Source of the DNA: Pseudomonas sp. efr-133-TYG-5
Lineage (GTDB): Bacteria > Pseudomonadota > Gammaproteobacteria > Pseudomonadales > Pseudomonadaceae
Reading direction: 5' to 3'
NCBI RefSeq assembly: GCF_030209175.1
Contig: NZ_JARVSM010000001.1
Span: forward strand, 2,046,001 to 2,110,000
DNA length: 64,000 nt
Both the position numbers and the translations under genes were made by a program. Below are positions 35,823 to 44,171 of the stretch, piece by piece. The notes under the pieces were generated by a model. The model made no database searches. It was given only the letters and a program-made list of their open reading frames with translations, and had not been told where the DNA came from. How positions within the stretch are numbered: position 1 is the first letter of the stretch; each line of letters opens with the position of its first letter.

Positions 35823-37436
35823 ATGTTACGAATTACCGAACTCAAGCTGCCGATCGACCATCCCGACGAAGACCTGCGTGCCGCCATCGTGCAGCGCCTG
35901 GGGATAGCCAGCGACGACTTGCTCGACTTCACCTTGTTCAAGCGCAGCTACGATGCGCGGAAAAAGTCCTCCGAGCTGTGCTTCATCTACACCATCGACC
36001 TGAGCGTGCGCGACGAGGCCAAGGTGCTGGGCAAGTTCGCCGATGACCGTAACGTCAACGTGGCGCCGGATGTCAGCTACAAGTTTGTCGGCCAGGCGCC
36101 CAGCGACCTCGGCCAGCGCCCGATCGTGGTCGGTTTCGGCCCGTGCGGGATCTTCGCCGGCCTGTTGCTGGCACAGATGGGCTTCAAGCCGATCATCCTC
36201 GAACGCGGCACCGAAGTGCGCCAGCGCACCAAGGACACCTGGGGCCTGTGGCGCAAAAGCGTGCTCAACCCCGAGTCCAACGTGCAGTTCGGCGAAGGCG
36301 GCGCCGGCACGTTCTCCGACGGCAAGCTGTACAGCCAGATCAAGGATCCGAAGTTCCTCGGCCGCAAGGTTCTGCACGAATTCGTCAAGGCCGGCGCGCC
36401 GGAAGAAATCCTCTACGTCAGCAAGCCGCACATCGGTACGTTCCGCCTCACCGGTATGGTCGAGACCATGCGGGAAGAGATCCGCGCCCTGGGTGGCGAA
36501 GTACGTTTCCAGGAGCGCGTCAGCGACGTGCTGATCGAGGACGGCCAACTGCTCGGCGTCGAACTGGCCAGCGGCGAAGTCCTGCATTCGAAACACGTGA
36601 TCCTCGCCCTTGGCCACAGTGCCCGCGACACCTTCCGCATGTTGCACAGCCGCGGTGTGTTCATGGAAGCCAAGCCGTTCTCCGTGGGCTTCCGCATCGA
36701 GCACCCGCAATCGCTGATCGACCGCGCACGCCTGGGCAAGTACGCCGGCCACCCGAAACTCGGTGCCGCCGACTACAAACTGGTGCACCACGCCAAGAAC
36801 GGCCGTTCGGTCTACAGCTTCTGCATGTGCCCGGGCGGCACCGTGGTGGCGGCGACTTCCGAACCGAACCGCGTCGTCACCAACGGCATGAGCCAGTACT
36901 CGCGTAACGAGCGCAATGCCAACTCCGGGATCGTCGTCGGCATCACCCCGGAAGTCGACTACCCGGGCGGCCCGCTGGCCGGCATCGAACTGCAGGAACG
37001 CCTGGAATCCCACGCCTTCATCCTCGGCGGCAGCGACTACAAGGCGCCGGCGCAGCTGGTGGGCGACTTCATCAACGGCACGCCATCCACGGCGCTGGGC
37101 GAGGTGGAGCCGTCGTACAAGCCGGGCGTGGCCCTGGGCGACCTGGCCCTGGCCTTGCCGGACTTCGCGATCGAAGCGATCCGTGAAGCCCTGCCGGCGT
37201 TCGAGAAGCAGATTCGCGGTTATTCGCTGCATGATGCGGTGTTGACCGGGATCGAAACCCGTACCTCGTCGCCGCTGCGCATTACCCGCAACGAATCGCT
37301 GCAGAGCCTCAACGTCAAAGGGCTGTTCCCGGCCGGTGAAGGCGCGGGTTATGCCGGCGGGATTCTGTCGGCGGGCGTCGACGGCATTCGCATCGCCGAA
37401 GCCGTGGCTCGGGATATTCTCGGTCTGCAAGACTGA
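35823..37436 (+). CDS. FAD-dependent dehydrogenase, COG2509 type
   Basis: 537 aa beginning MLRITELKLPIDHPDEDL. A small N-terminal alpha/beta domain (residues 1-95) precedes the FAD Rossmann motif VVGFGPCGIFAGLLLAQMG near 104-122, then ILERGTEVRQRTKDT and NVQFGEGGAGTFSDGKL. The C-terminal FAD contact is LFPAGEGAGYAGGILSAG. Matches the uncharacterised FAD-dependent dehydrogenase family. Substrate unknown; cytosolic. A TATAAT-like -10 lies about 55 bases upstream (35763). Confidence 0.85.
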   Translation: MLRITELKLPIDHPDEDLRAAIVQRLGIASDDLLDFTLFKRSYDARKKSSELCFIYTIDLSVRDEAKVLGKFADDRNVNVAPDVSYKFVGQAPSDLGQRPIVVGFGPCGIFAGLLLAQMGFKPIILERGTEVRQRTKDTWGLWRKSVLNPESNVQFGEGGAGTFSDGKLYSQIKDPKFLGRKVLHEFVKAGAPEEILYVSKPHIGTFRLTGMVETMREEIRALGGEVRFQERVSDVLIEDGQLLGVELASGEVLHSKHVILALGHSARDTFRMLHSRGVFMEAKPFSVGFRIEHPQSLIDRARLGKYAGHPKLGAADYKLVHHAKNGRSVYSFCMCPGGTVVAATSEPNRVVTNGMSQYSRNERNANSGIVVGITPEVDYPGGPLAGIELQERLESHAFILGGSDYKAPAQLVGDFINGTPSTALGEVEPSYKPGVALGDLALALPDFAIEAIREALPAFEKQIRGYSLHDAVLTGIETRTSSPLRITRNESLQSLNVKGLFPAGEGAGYAGGILSAGVDGIRIAEAVARDILGLQD

Positions 37437-37464
37437 TCCGCTGAATCTGCAAAAATGCACAACC

Positions 37465-37556
37465 CTGTGGGAGCTGGCTTGCCAGCGATGACGGACTCAG
37501 ATTCGACATTGATGTTGACTGACACTCCGCTATCGCTGGCAAGCCAGCTCCCACAG
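37465..37556. repeat. REP inverted pair
   Basis: ctgtgggagctggcttgccagcgat (37465-37489) and its exact reverse complement (37532-37556) flank 42 bases. It separates two convergent genes. Confidence 0.9.
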
Positions 37557-37570
37557 TGGTTTTCGGTGTA

Positions 37571-38665
37571 TCAGATATTGGCGCGCAACACACTGGCCGG
37601 CAGCGCCTCACCCTTCTCGGCACTCGCCGCCACGGCCGCTATCAATCCATCCAGCTCATACCCCTGCGCCTTGAGCCACGCCTGATCGTAATAAGTGTCG
37701 GCATAGCGTTCGCCGCCATCGCACAGGATTGCCACGATCGAGCCCGACTCCCCTGTCGCCTGCATCTGCTGCGCCGCCATCAAGGCGCCGATCAGGTTGG
37801 TACCGCTCGACCCGCCGACATGTCGCCCGAGACGCTGCGCCAGGTAATGCATGGCCGCCAGCGACAAGGCGTCCGGCACCTTGACCATCGCGTCGATCAC
37901 CTTGGGCAGGAACGACGCTTCGACCCGCGGCCGGCCGATGCCTTCGATGCGTGAGCCGTGGTTCAGGCGCAGGCTGGCGTCACCGCTGCGGTAATAGTCG
38001 AAAAACACCGAACGCTCGGCATCGGCGCACAGCACACGCGTGCAGTGCTGGCGATAGCGCACGTAGCGCCCGAGGGTCGCGGTGGTACCGCCGGTGCCGG
38101 GGCTGGAAATCAGCCAGCTCGGCTCCGGGTGCCGCTCGTAGCGCATCTGCTGGAAAATCGACTCGGCGATGTTGTTGTTCGCGCGCCAGTCGGTGGCGCG
38201 TTCGGCGTAGGTGAACTGGTCGATGAAATGGCCGTCATGCTCGCGGGCCAGACGCTCGGATTCGGCGTAGATCTGCGTCGGATCGTCGACCAGATGGCTT
38301 TGCCCGCCATAGAAGGCAATCTGGGCGATTTTTTCCTTCGAGGTGGTCGCAGGCATCACAGCAATGAACGGCAGGCCGAGCATCCGTGCGAAGTACGCTT
38401 CGGAAATCGCCGTCGAACCGCTCGAAGCCTCGATCACCGGCGCGCCGGGCTTGAGCCAACCGTTACACAACGCATAGAGGAACAGCGAACGCGCCAGCCG
38501 ATGCTTGAGGCTGCCGGTGGGATGGCTGGACTCGTCCTTGAAATACAGCTCGATGCCGGGAAATCCTGGCAGTGGCAAGGGGATCAGGTGAGTGTCGGCG
38601 CTGCGTTGGAAGTCGGCTTCGATGATGCGGATGGCTTCGCGGGCCCACTGTCGGTTGTCGCTCAT
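37571..38665 (-). CDS. PLP-dependent cysteine synthase/desulfhydrase (Cds1-like)
   Basis: 364 aa, fold type II PLP enzyme. Schiff-base Lys in SSHPTGSLKHRLARS near residue 54, substrate loop EASSGSTAISEAYF, PLP phosphate loop SSPGTGGTTATLGRY and C-terminal LCDGGERYADTYYD. The sequence closely follows what I recall of Mycobacterium tuberculosis Rv3684 (Cds1), an L-cysteine desulfhydrase giving H2S, pyruvate and ammonia. Annotation as cysteine synthase is an alternative. Single gene. The start MSDNRQWAREAIRIIEADF is family-like. Confidence 0.82.
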   Translation of the reverse strand: MSDNRQWAREAIRIIEADFQRSADTHLIPLPLPGFPGIELYFKDESSHPTGSLKHRLARSLFLYALCNGWLKPGAPVIEASSGSTAISEAYFARMLGLPFIAVMPATTSKEKIAQIAFYGGQSHLVDDPTQIYAESERLAREHDGHFIDQFTYAERATDWRANNNIAESIFQQMRYERHPEPSWLISSPGTGGTTATLGRYVRYRQHCTRVLCADAERSVFFDYYRSGDASLRLNHGSRIEGIGRPRVEASFLPKVIDAMVKVPDALSLAAMHYLAQRLGRHVGGSSGTNLIGALMAAQQMQATGESGSIVAILCDGGERYADTYYDQAWLKAQGYELDGLIAAVAASAEKGEALPASVLRANI

Positions 38666-38904
38666 GGCTGTTGCTCTCTGTGAATCGGGCAGGAGGCGCC
38701 TTCAACCCCCAAGCTTAGGAAAAAACCTACTGCACCGACAGATACAGCTGAACGGCAATCGCTTTGGCAACTGCTAGGCTCTGCTGCACGTCGACCGGAA
38801 AGCCTGTAACGACATATAACAAAAAAGAATATAACTTTTGTTTTAACAACTAACGGTACGGGTTAGGGTGTCTCACCTTTTGACTCTATCGATGGAGAGC
38901 GACC

Positions 38905-40095
38905 TTGCCTCTGCGTAGCACTTTCACGCGTTTCTTTCAGTTGGAAGCTGCCAGCGGTCTGTTACTGATCGCCGCAGCCATCCTGGCTTTAATAATCAAC
39001 AATTCGCCGCTGTCGTGGCTTTACACCGGCCTGCTCGACACCCCGGTGGTGGCGCAGATCGGTGCCTTGCAGATCGCCAAGCCGCTGCTGCTGTGGATCA
39101 ACGACGGTCTGATGGCGCTGTTCTTCCTGCTGATCGGCCTGGAGGTGAAGCGCGAAGTGCTCGACGGCCAGTTGTCCAAGCCTTCGCAGATCGTCCTGCC
39201 CGGTGCGGCCGCCATCGGCGGCATGCTGGTGCCGGCGCTGATCTACTGGTTCCTCAACCGTGACAATCCGCCCGCCCTCAACGGCTGGGCGATTCCCACC
39301 GCGACCGACATCGCCTTCGCCCTCGGCGTACTGGCCCTGCTGGGCAAGCGCGTGCCGGTATCGCTGAAGCTGTTCCTCATGACCCTGGCAATCATCGATG
39401 ACCTCGGCGCCATCGTGATCATCGCAATCTTCTACTCCGGCGCACTCTCGACCCTGTCGCTGGCCCTGGCGGCGGCGTGCATTGCCGCCCTGGTGGCGAT
39501 GAACCGGCTCGGCGTGGTCAAGCTCGGGCCGTACATGATCGTCGGGCTGATTCTCTGGGTGTGCGTGCTCAAGAGCGGTGTCCACGCAACGCTGGCCGGC
39601 GTGACCCTGGCGTTCTGCATCCCGCTGCGCACGAAAAACGCCGAGACCTCGCCGCTGCTGACTCTCGAACACGCGCTGCATCCATGGGTGGCCTACGGCA
39701 TCCTGCCGCTGTTCGCCTTCGCCAACGCAGGCCTGTCCCTCAGTGGCGTGACTGTCGAAAGCTTCACGCACTTTGTACCGATGGGCATCGCCATCGGCCT
39801 GCTGCTGGGCAAGACGATTGGCGTGTTCGGCCTGACCTGGCTGGCGGTGAAAAGCGGCATCGCCGCCCTGCCCCAAGGCGCCAACTGGGGCCAGGTGCTG
39901 GGTGTGGCGATCCTCTGTGGGATCGGCTTCACCATGAGCCTGTTCGTCGGTTCCCTGGCCTTTGTGCCCGGCGCCAGCGAATACGCCGGCATGGATCGCA
40001 TGGGTATCCTCACCGGCTCGCTGTTCGCGGCGTTGATCGGTTACGCGGTCACCGCGGCGGCGAGTCGCCGGAATAACGCCTTGCCTGCTGTATAG
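38905..40095 (+). CDS. nhaA: Na+/H+ antiporter NhaA
   Basis: 396-aa inner-membrane antiporter, near the E. coli length of 388. The functional motif [19 protein letters not shown] holds the paired Asp that carries Na+ and protons (about residues 160-161). [25 protein letters not shown] and [11 protein letters not shown] are also family signatures. TTG start at 38905 behind GGAGAG. The upstream region (38790-38850) is unusually AT-rich and includes the facing words aacaaaa and ttttgtt, a possible regulator site. No nhaR is seen. Confidence 0.94.
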   Translation: MPLRSTFTRFFQLEAASGLLLIAAAILALIINNSPLSWLYTGLLDTPVVAQIGALQIAKPLLLWINDGLMALFFLLIGLEVKREVLDGQLSKPSQIVLPGAAAIGGMLVPALIYWFLNRDNPPALNGWAIPTATDIAFALGVLALLGKRVPVSLKLFLMTLAIIDDLGAIVIIAIFYSGALSTLSLALAAACIAALVAMNRLGVVKLGPYMIVGLILWVCVLKSGVHATLAGVTLAFCIPLRTKNAETSPLLTLEHALHPWVAYGILPLFAFANAGLSLSGVTVESFTHFVPMGIAIGLLLGKTIGVFGLTWLAVKSGIAALPQGANWGQVLGVAILCGIGFTMSLFVGSLAFVPGASEYAGMDRMGILTGSLFAALIGYAVTAAASRRNNALPAV

Positions 40096-40277
40096 CGCAC
40101 TTGCGGCGAGGGACCTGGCTCCCTCGCCACCTACGCCTTGTTCTCCTGCCTCCCGCCCCGCATCGAACAATCCTCACGTCATTAGCGACGCGTCCTACAG
40201 CCACGACTTCCCGGCTTCGTTAACGTCACGCGGTCCCCTTACCGGGGGCTGTCGACGGATGAACGAAAGGACGCTCA

Positions 40278-40517
40278 GTGGCTGGCAAGAAAGACATTCC
40301 TCGGGTATTCAACCCACCGGCGGGTGACGGACATCGCGTGACCCAGCGTTTCCTGTCGGCCACCGAACTGGCCGAACGCGACGCCCGCGAGGCAGCCTAC
40401 GAGGCCATGCTGGCGCGCCAGGATGCCTTTGAGCGCAACCGCGAAGTCGCCGCCGAAAAACACCAACCGCGTCGCGCCGGGTGCGTATTCGCCAAGTCCT
40501 TCAAACTGGGGAAGTAG
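40278..40517 (+). pseudogene. N-terminal remnant of an S-type bacteriocin
   Basis: 79 aa from a GTG with gaaagga upstream, starting MAGKKDIPRVFNPPAGDGHR. This is the standard N-terminus of Pseudomonas S-type pyocin/bacteriocin proteins, through ATELAERDAREAAYEAMLARQ and the RAGCVFAKS motif. In complete proteins the pyocin-S translocation domain follows. Here the frame stops at 40517 a few codons later. Several hundred codons are missing and the killing domain resumes in a different frame from 40481. Confidence 0.75.
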
Positions 40518-40753
40518 TGGGTTTCCCGGGGTTGAAGGAAGACAAGAGAAAAACACCTAAACAGGGTGGTGCGGGGCTTCGAGAGCGTTGGACTGACAAA
40601 AAGGGTAGGACAATCTATGAATGGGACTCGCTGCACGGAGAACTGGAAGCTTACCGTGCAAGTGATGGCAGCCATCTAGGCTCTTTTGATCCGATAACGG
40701 GTGAACAGATAGATCCACCCAAGAAAAACCGAAATATTAAAAAGTATTTGTGA
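40481..40753 (+). pseudogene. Colicin E3-type 16S rRNase domain, cut from its bacteriocin
   Basis: ORF of 90 codons. From about residue 25 it is a full colicin E3-type cytotoxic domain: KTPKQGGAG, RERWTDKKGRTIYEWDSLHG, ELEAYRASDGSHLGSFDP and the C-terminus NRNIKKYL. The catalytic Asp, His and Glu of E3 fall in the conserved YEWDSLHGELEAY region. E3 enzymes cut 16S rRNA near A1493. There is no receptor or translocation domain left and no proper start. The frame is -1 relative to the N-terminal fragment. Domain residues look intact, so the coding potential of a free toxin is notable. Confidence 0.78.
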
Positions 40754-40760
40754 GGCCGCA

Positions 40761-41015
40761 ATGGGGCTGAAATTAAGACTGAATTGGTACGAAAAAATAT
40801 CCGAGCAACCTGTGGGGAAGGAGTATTCAGCCGATCTCGGTGATGACGGATCGATCATTGAGGCCTTGGGCTTGATGGCGGAAAGCGAAATCTATGATGG
40901 GGGGTTTGATGTCAGGACTGACTGGGTATCCCGCCTTCAGCCCTTCTTCACTCACAAATTTGACGAAAGTATTTACGACTATCAAATAGCGTTTCGCTAT
41001 AGAAAGAGCTGGTGA
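40761..41015 (+). CDS. Colicin E3-type immunity protein
   Basis: 84 aa, the same length as ImmE3, beginning MGLKLRLNWYEKISEQPVGK. The ImmE3 layout is preserved: EYSADLGDDGSIIEALGL, FDVRTDWVSRLQPFF and a Tyr/Phe-rich end (DYQIAFRYRKSW). It binds and blocks the E3-type rRNase domain. It starts seven bases after the toxin stop, with a GAGG in between, so expression is coupled. Lower GC than the surroundings. Confidence 0.88.
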   Translation: MGLKLRLNWYEKISEQPVGKEYSADLGDDGSIIEALGLMAESEIYDGGFDVRTDWVSRLQPFFTHKFDESIYDYQIAFRYRKSW

Positions 41016-41064
41016 ATATTTTGATGGGACTCTCAGAGCATATCGTTCAAATGGTGCGCACCGA

Positions 41065-41322
41065 ATGACTTGCCGATACTCGAAACTAAATCACACGATC
41101 GAAGCCTTCGACAAAAAAACCGAGTTTCTTGTTTTTGACGTAAACATTCCAGACGGAAACATTGAGCAGTTAAGAAAGATCATGGGCTGGACTGAGCCAG
41201 AGGATGAGATTTATGGGTACGACCTCGATAGTCAGAAAATAACCGAACTGGAAAATCTAATAGGGACCGAGTTTTTCGATCCACGATACGACTTTCAAAT
41301 AGTTTGTCATGGAAGTAATTAA
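41065..41322 (+). CDS. Second immunity-like protein (DUF7683 type)
   Basis: 85 aa with HTIEAFDKKTEFLVFDV and MGWTEPEDEIYGYDL, then DPRYDFQIVCH near the end. This pattern recalls small immunity proteins of the DUF7683 group found next to S-type bacteriocins with another nuclease type. No such toxin remains here. Bases before the ATG, read in its frame, encode EYFDGTLRAYRSNGAH, similar to the HGELEAYRASDGSH stretch of E3-type domains, as if a toxin tail had been left. AT-rich relative to neighbours. Confidence 0.6.
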   Translation: MTCRYSKLNHTIEAFDKKTEFLVFDVNIPDGNIEQLRKIMGWTEPEDEIYGYDLDSQKITELENLIGTEFFDPRYDFQIVCHGSN

Positions 41323-41335
41323 ATAGAATTTCAGT

Positions 41336-41372
41336 AAAAAACCCCGACCAGTCACCTGATCGGGGTTTTCTT
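41336..41372. terminator. Bidirectional terminator
   Basis: accccga (41341-41347) pairs with tcggggt (41360-41366), with A's before and T's after. It serves both the immunity genes and the opposite lipoprotein gene. Confidence 0.85.
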
Positions 41373-41389
41373 TTACCGCTCGTTTGCGC

Positions 41390-41854
41390 TTAGTGCGAAA
41401 CGCGGCTGGTGCCACCGACGGTGGAAATACGCACGCGTTCACCGACGCGGAACACTTCGTTTTCCTGAACCTGCTGCACATAGGCGCGCATGCTGCCGTC
41501 GTCTTCACGCACGGTGATTTCCACGCCCTGGGTGCGGGTCAGGCCTTCTTCGGTGGCCGAACCGATCAAGCCACCGGCCACGGCGCCGATGACCGCTGCA
41601 ACGATGCTGCCGCGACCACCACCGATGGCGCTGCCGCCCACACCGCCGACCACTGCACCGGCAGCGCCGCCGATCGGGGTCTTGGTGCCTTCGATTTTCA
41701 CCGGACGCAGGGATTCGATGGTGCCCATGCGAATCGTCTGCACACGACGCGCTTCGTCACGGGAGTAGGAGTCACCGGTCAGGCTGGATTGGCAGCCGGT
41801 AAGCAACATCGCCATCGTGGAAAAGGAAGCAACCAGCAGAACAGACTTACGCAT
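41390..41854 (-). CDS. Glycine-zipper outer-membrane lipoprotein (SlyB-like)
   Basis: 154 aa, start at 41854. Lipobox MLLTGC near Cys20, then a glycine-zipper two-helix segment: IGGAAGAVVGGVGGSAIGGGRGSIVAA and AVIGAVAGGLIGSATEE, as in the SlyB/Rickettsia 17-kDa antigen family. A small beta domain follows (VEITVREDDGSMRAYVQQVQ). Expected to insert in the outer membrane and stabilise it. Monocistronic. Confidence 0.85.
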   Translation of the reverse strand: MRKSVLLVASFSTMAMLLTGCQSSLTGDSYSRDEARRVQTIRMGTIESLRPVKIEGTKTPIGGAAGAVVGGVGGSAIGGGRGSIVAAVIGAVAGGLIGSATEEGLTRTQGVEITVREDDGSMRAYVQQVQENEVFRVGERVRISTVGGTSRVSH

Positions 41855-42022
41855 AGCATCAACTCCAAAGGACAGGTATTCATTAAACTCCGCAGCTTGA
41901 CGCCTGTCACGGCGCGGCCCGGACAAATTTGCTTTCATTCAGGCCCGGTACAGGGGCCTGGAACGGCTCACCCAACAGTAGCGCCAAAATACAAAGCTTG
42001 CGCCGCCGACCCAAGGATTTTC

Positions 42023-42259
42023 ATGGATTACTTCATCATCGTCGTTACCACCGTCGCCGGGTTGTACTTCCACGGGTGGTTGTACGTGCGGATCAGACGC
42101 TGGATGGATCGCGACCTGGCATTGTCGCTGGCCGGTAAGGATGAAGGCAAACGCGCCTACATGCTCGCGCAGCTGGCGCGGGCTCATGCGCAGAAAATCA
42201 GGCGCCGGGACCTGTCACAGTGGCTTGAAGCTGCGGCGACAGGCTATCCCGGTCGGTAG
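42023..42259 (+). CDS. Small membrane-anchored protein
   Basis: 78 aa. One N-terminal hydrophobic helix (MDYFIIVVTTVAGLYFHGWL) followed by a basic, helical cytosolic part with RIRRWMDRDL and AQKIRRRDLSQW. No catalytic motif. It ends five bases before the opposite pdxH stop, so the two genes converge. Function unknown. Confidence 0.65.
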   Translation: MDYFIIVVTTVAGLYFHGWLYVRIRRWMDRDLALSLAGKDEGKRAYMLAQLARAHAQKIRRRDLSQWLEAAATGYPGR

Positions 42260-42264
42260 ACTGC

Positions 42265-42912
42265 TTAGGGTGCCAGACGTTCAAGAATCCAGTCGGCGCC
42301 CTGCAAACGGTAGTTGAGGCGATCATGCAGGCGGCTCGGACGGCCCTGCCAGAACTCGATGCGCTCCGGCAAGAGGCGATACCCGCCCCAGTGCTGCGGG
42401 CAATCGGGCTGGGTGTCGGTGAAGCGCTGTTCGGTAGCCTTGAGCAGCGCTTCCAGTTCGCCCCGACCGTTGATGACTTGGCTCTGCGGTGACGCCCAGG
42501 CACCGAGACGGCTGCCCAACGGACGCACCTGGTAATAGGCGTCGGATTCGGCCGGCGTGACCTTGACCACCCGTCCCTCGATGCGCACCTGACGCTCCAG
42601 GGTCGGCCAGAAAAAGGTCATGGCGGCGAACGGGTTGGCTGCCAGATGCTGGCCCTTGGCGCTGTCGTAGTTGGTAAAGAACGTGAAGCCCTGCTCGTCC
42701 AGGCCCTTGAGCAGCAGAATGCGGCAATGCGGACGGCCATCCGCATCGACCGTGGCCAGGGTCATGGCATTGGCCTCGACCGGCGCCTGCTCGGTTTTCA
42801 CCGCATCGGCAAACCACTGGTGGAACAGCGCGAACGGCTCGCCCGGGGCTTGCGCCTCGGTCAAGCCATCACGGGTGTAATCACGACGCATATCTGCCAG
42901 GGCCTGGGTCAT
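42265..42912 (-). CDS. pdxH: Pyridoxamine 5'-phosphate oxidase
   Basis: FMN enzyme converting PNP and PMP to PLP with oxygen, 215 aa, the usual length. FMN-binding strand [21 protein letters not shown] near residues 65-85 and the C-terminal signature [14 protein letters not shown] with the PLP-contact Arg/His. N-terminus [17 protein letters not shown] typical. Cytosolic. Confidence 0.95.
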   Translation of the reverse strand: MTQALADMRRDYTRDGLTEAQAPGEPFALFHQWFADAVKTEQAPVEANAMTLATVDADGRPHCRILLLKGLDEQGFTFFTNYDSAKGQHLAANPFAAMTFFWPTLERQVRIEGRVVKVTPAESDAYYQVRPLGSRLGAWASPQSQVINGRGELEALLKATEQRFTDTQPDCPQHWGGYRLLPERIEFWQGRPSRLHDRLNYRLQGADWILERLAP

Positions 42913-42936
42913 GGCGCATTCCTTTTCGTTAGCGGA

Positions 42937-44058
42937 TCACTGTTTTGCAGCATCGCTCGCGGCGACTTTCTTGTCAGCCGTTGCGGCTTTGGCCGGCGTG
43001 GTTTTCTTTGCCGGGGTCTTGGCCGGAGCCTTTTTCGCCGGGGCCTTGGCCGCCGCTTTCTTGGCCGGTGCCTTTTTCGTGGCCGGGACAGCGGCCTTTT
43101 TCGCGGCCGGGGCCGGCGTCACCGGTTTGGCCACTGGCTTGACGTCCTGCGCGGCGACCATGGTCGCTGGCTTCGGTGCGGGCATGTTGTATTTGCTGAG
43201 CAGCGCGACCATGGTGTTCTGCGGGGTGACCAGCAGTTCGACACGACGGTTCAAGGCCCGCCCTTCAACGCTGTCGTTGGCCGCACGCGGAGCATCGGCG
43301 CCCATGCCGCGCAGCATCAGGCGATCACGCTGCAGGCCGCTGAGGCGGAAGATGGCCGCCACGGACTGCGCACGCTCCTGGCTGAGCTTGGTATTGGCCG
43401 GCGCGTCACCGCTGTTGTCGCTGTGACCGAGCACCAGTACCGCGGTTTTCGGGTCAGCCTCGAGGATTTTCGCGACATTGGTGAACGGGCTGAGGGTCAC
43501 TGGCAAGAGCATGGCCGGACGCTTGGGGTTGAACGAGCCTTCAACCGGCGCAATCACCACGAGCACGTTGTCACGACGTTCGAATTGCAGGTTGCTGCCC
43601 TTGATCGCCTCACGCAGACGCGGTTCGTAGTCGTCGAGCCAGGCCTGGGTGACTTTCGGGTCGGGCATCGGTACGACTTTGGCGGTGTCCTGATCCTTGC
43701 CGCCAAACGGCCACCACCATTTGCCCGCCTTGTCGGCGTCGGCCTTGGCGACGCCGACCGGTTTCGCCTCGGGTTTGGCTTCCGGCTTCACTGCGGCCTT
43801 GTCCGCCGCGTCATCGGAACCGAACGGCCAGTACCAGTGGCTGCTGCTTTCAGTCTTGGCGACCGGCGCCGTGGCGGCCGGCTTCAACGGTGCAGGCGCC
43901 GGTGCCGGTGCAGGCGCCGGTGCGGGCTCCTTGGCCGCGACCTTGTCGGACGAACCGAACGGCCACCAGCTGCCACCATCAGCATCGTTCTTCGGAGTCT
44001 GTGCACAACCGGTAATCGCAAAACACAGGGCCAGGGCGAGAGTTTGTTTGGATGACAT
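42937..44058 (-). CDS. OmpA-domain lipoprotein with W-W-P-F-G repeats and Lys/Ala/Pro tail
   Basis: 373 aa. Lipobox AITGC with Cys18. Three copies of an aromatic motif lie in a Pro/Ala/Lys-rich linker: WWPFG (31-35), WYWPFG (75-80) and WWWPFG (114-119), each followed by Asp/Lys. An OmpA-C peptidoglycan-binding domain follows (about 170-275) with VLVLGHSDNSGDAPANTKLSQERAQSVA and ADAPRAANDSVEGRALNRRVEL. The last 80 residues are a histone H1-like KKAPAKKAAAKAP repeat. The tail is unusual for a periplasmic protein. Single gene facing pdxH in the same direction. Confidence 0.82.
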   Translation of the reverse strand: MSSKQTLALALCFAITGCAQTPKNDADGGSWWPFGSSDKVAAKEPAPAPAPAPAPAPLKPAATAPVAKTESSSHWYWPFGSDDAADKAAVKPEAKPEAKPVGVAKADADKAGKWWWPFGGKDQDTAKVVPMPDPKVTQAWLDDYEPRLREAIKGSNLQFERRDNVLVVIAPVEGSFNPKRPAMLLPVTLSPFTNVAKILEADPKTAVLVLGHSDNSGDAPANTKLSQERAQSVAAIFRLSGLQRDRLMLRGMGADAPRAANDSVEGRALNRRVELLVTPQNTMVALLSKYNMPAPKPATMVAAQDVKPVAKPVTPAPAAKKAAVPATKKAPAKKAAAKAPAKKAPAKTPAKKTTPAKAATADKKVAASDAAKQ

Positions 44059-44171
44059 TGGAAACCCACAAAATGAAGTAATGAACGATCAGAGGACTTT
44101 CGCCCGGATAAACAGACGCTTTGAATCGAAAAAGCGCTCGAGGTTCCGGCCCTGGAACCTCGGGTGCGGCT

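Noticed and set aside
40565..40580. An alternative internal start for a free rRNase (GTG near 40569)
   Set aside because: It would start inside the conserved KTPKQGGAG linker without a ribosome site, so a free domain start there is not supported.
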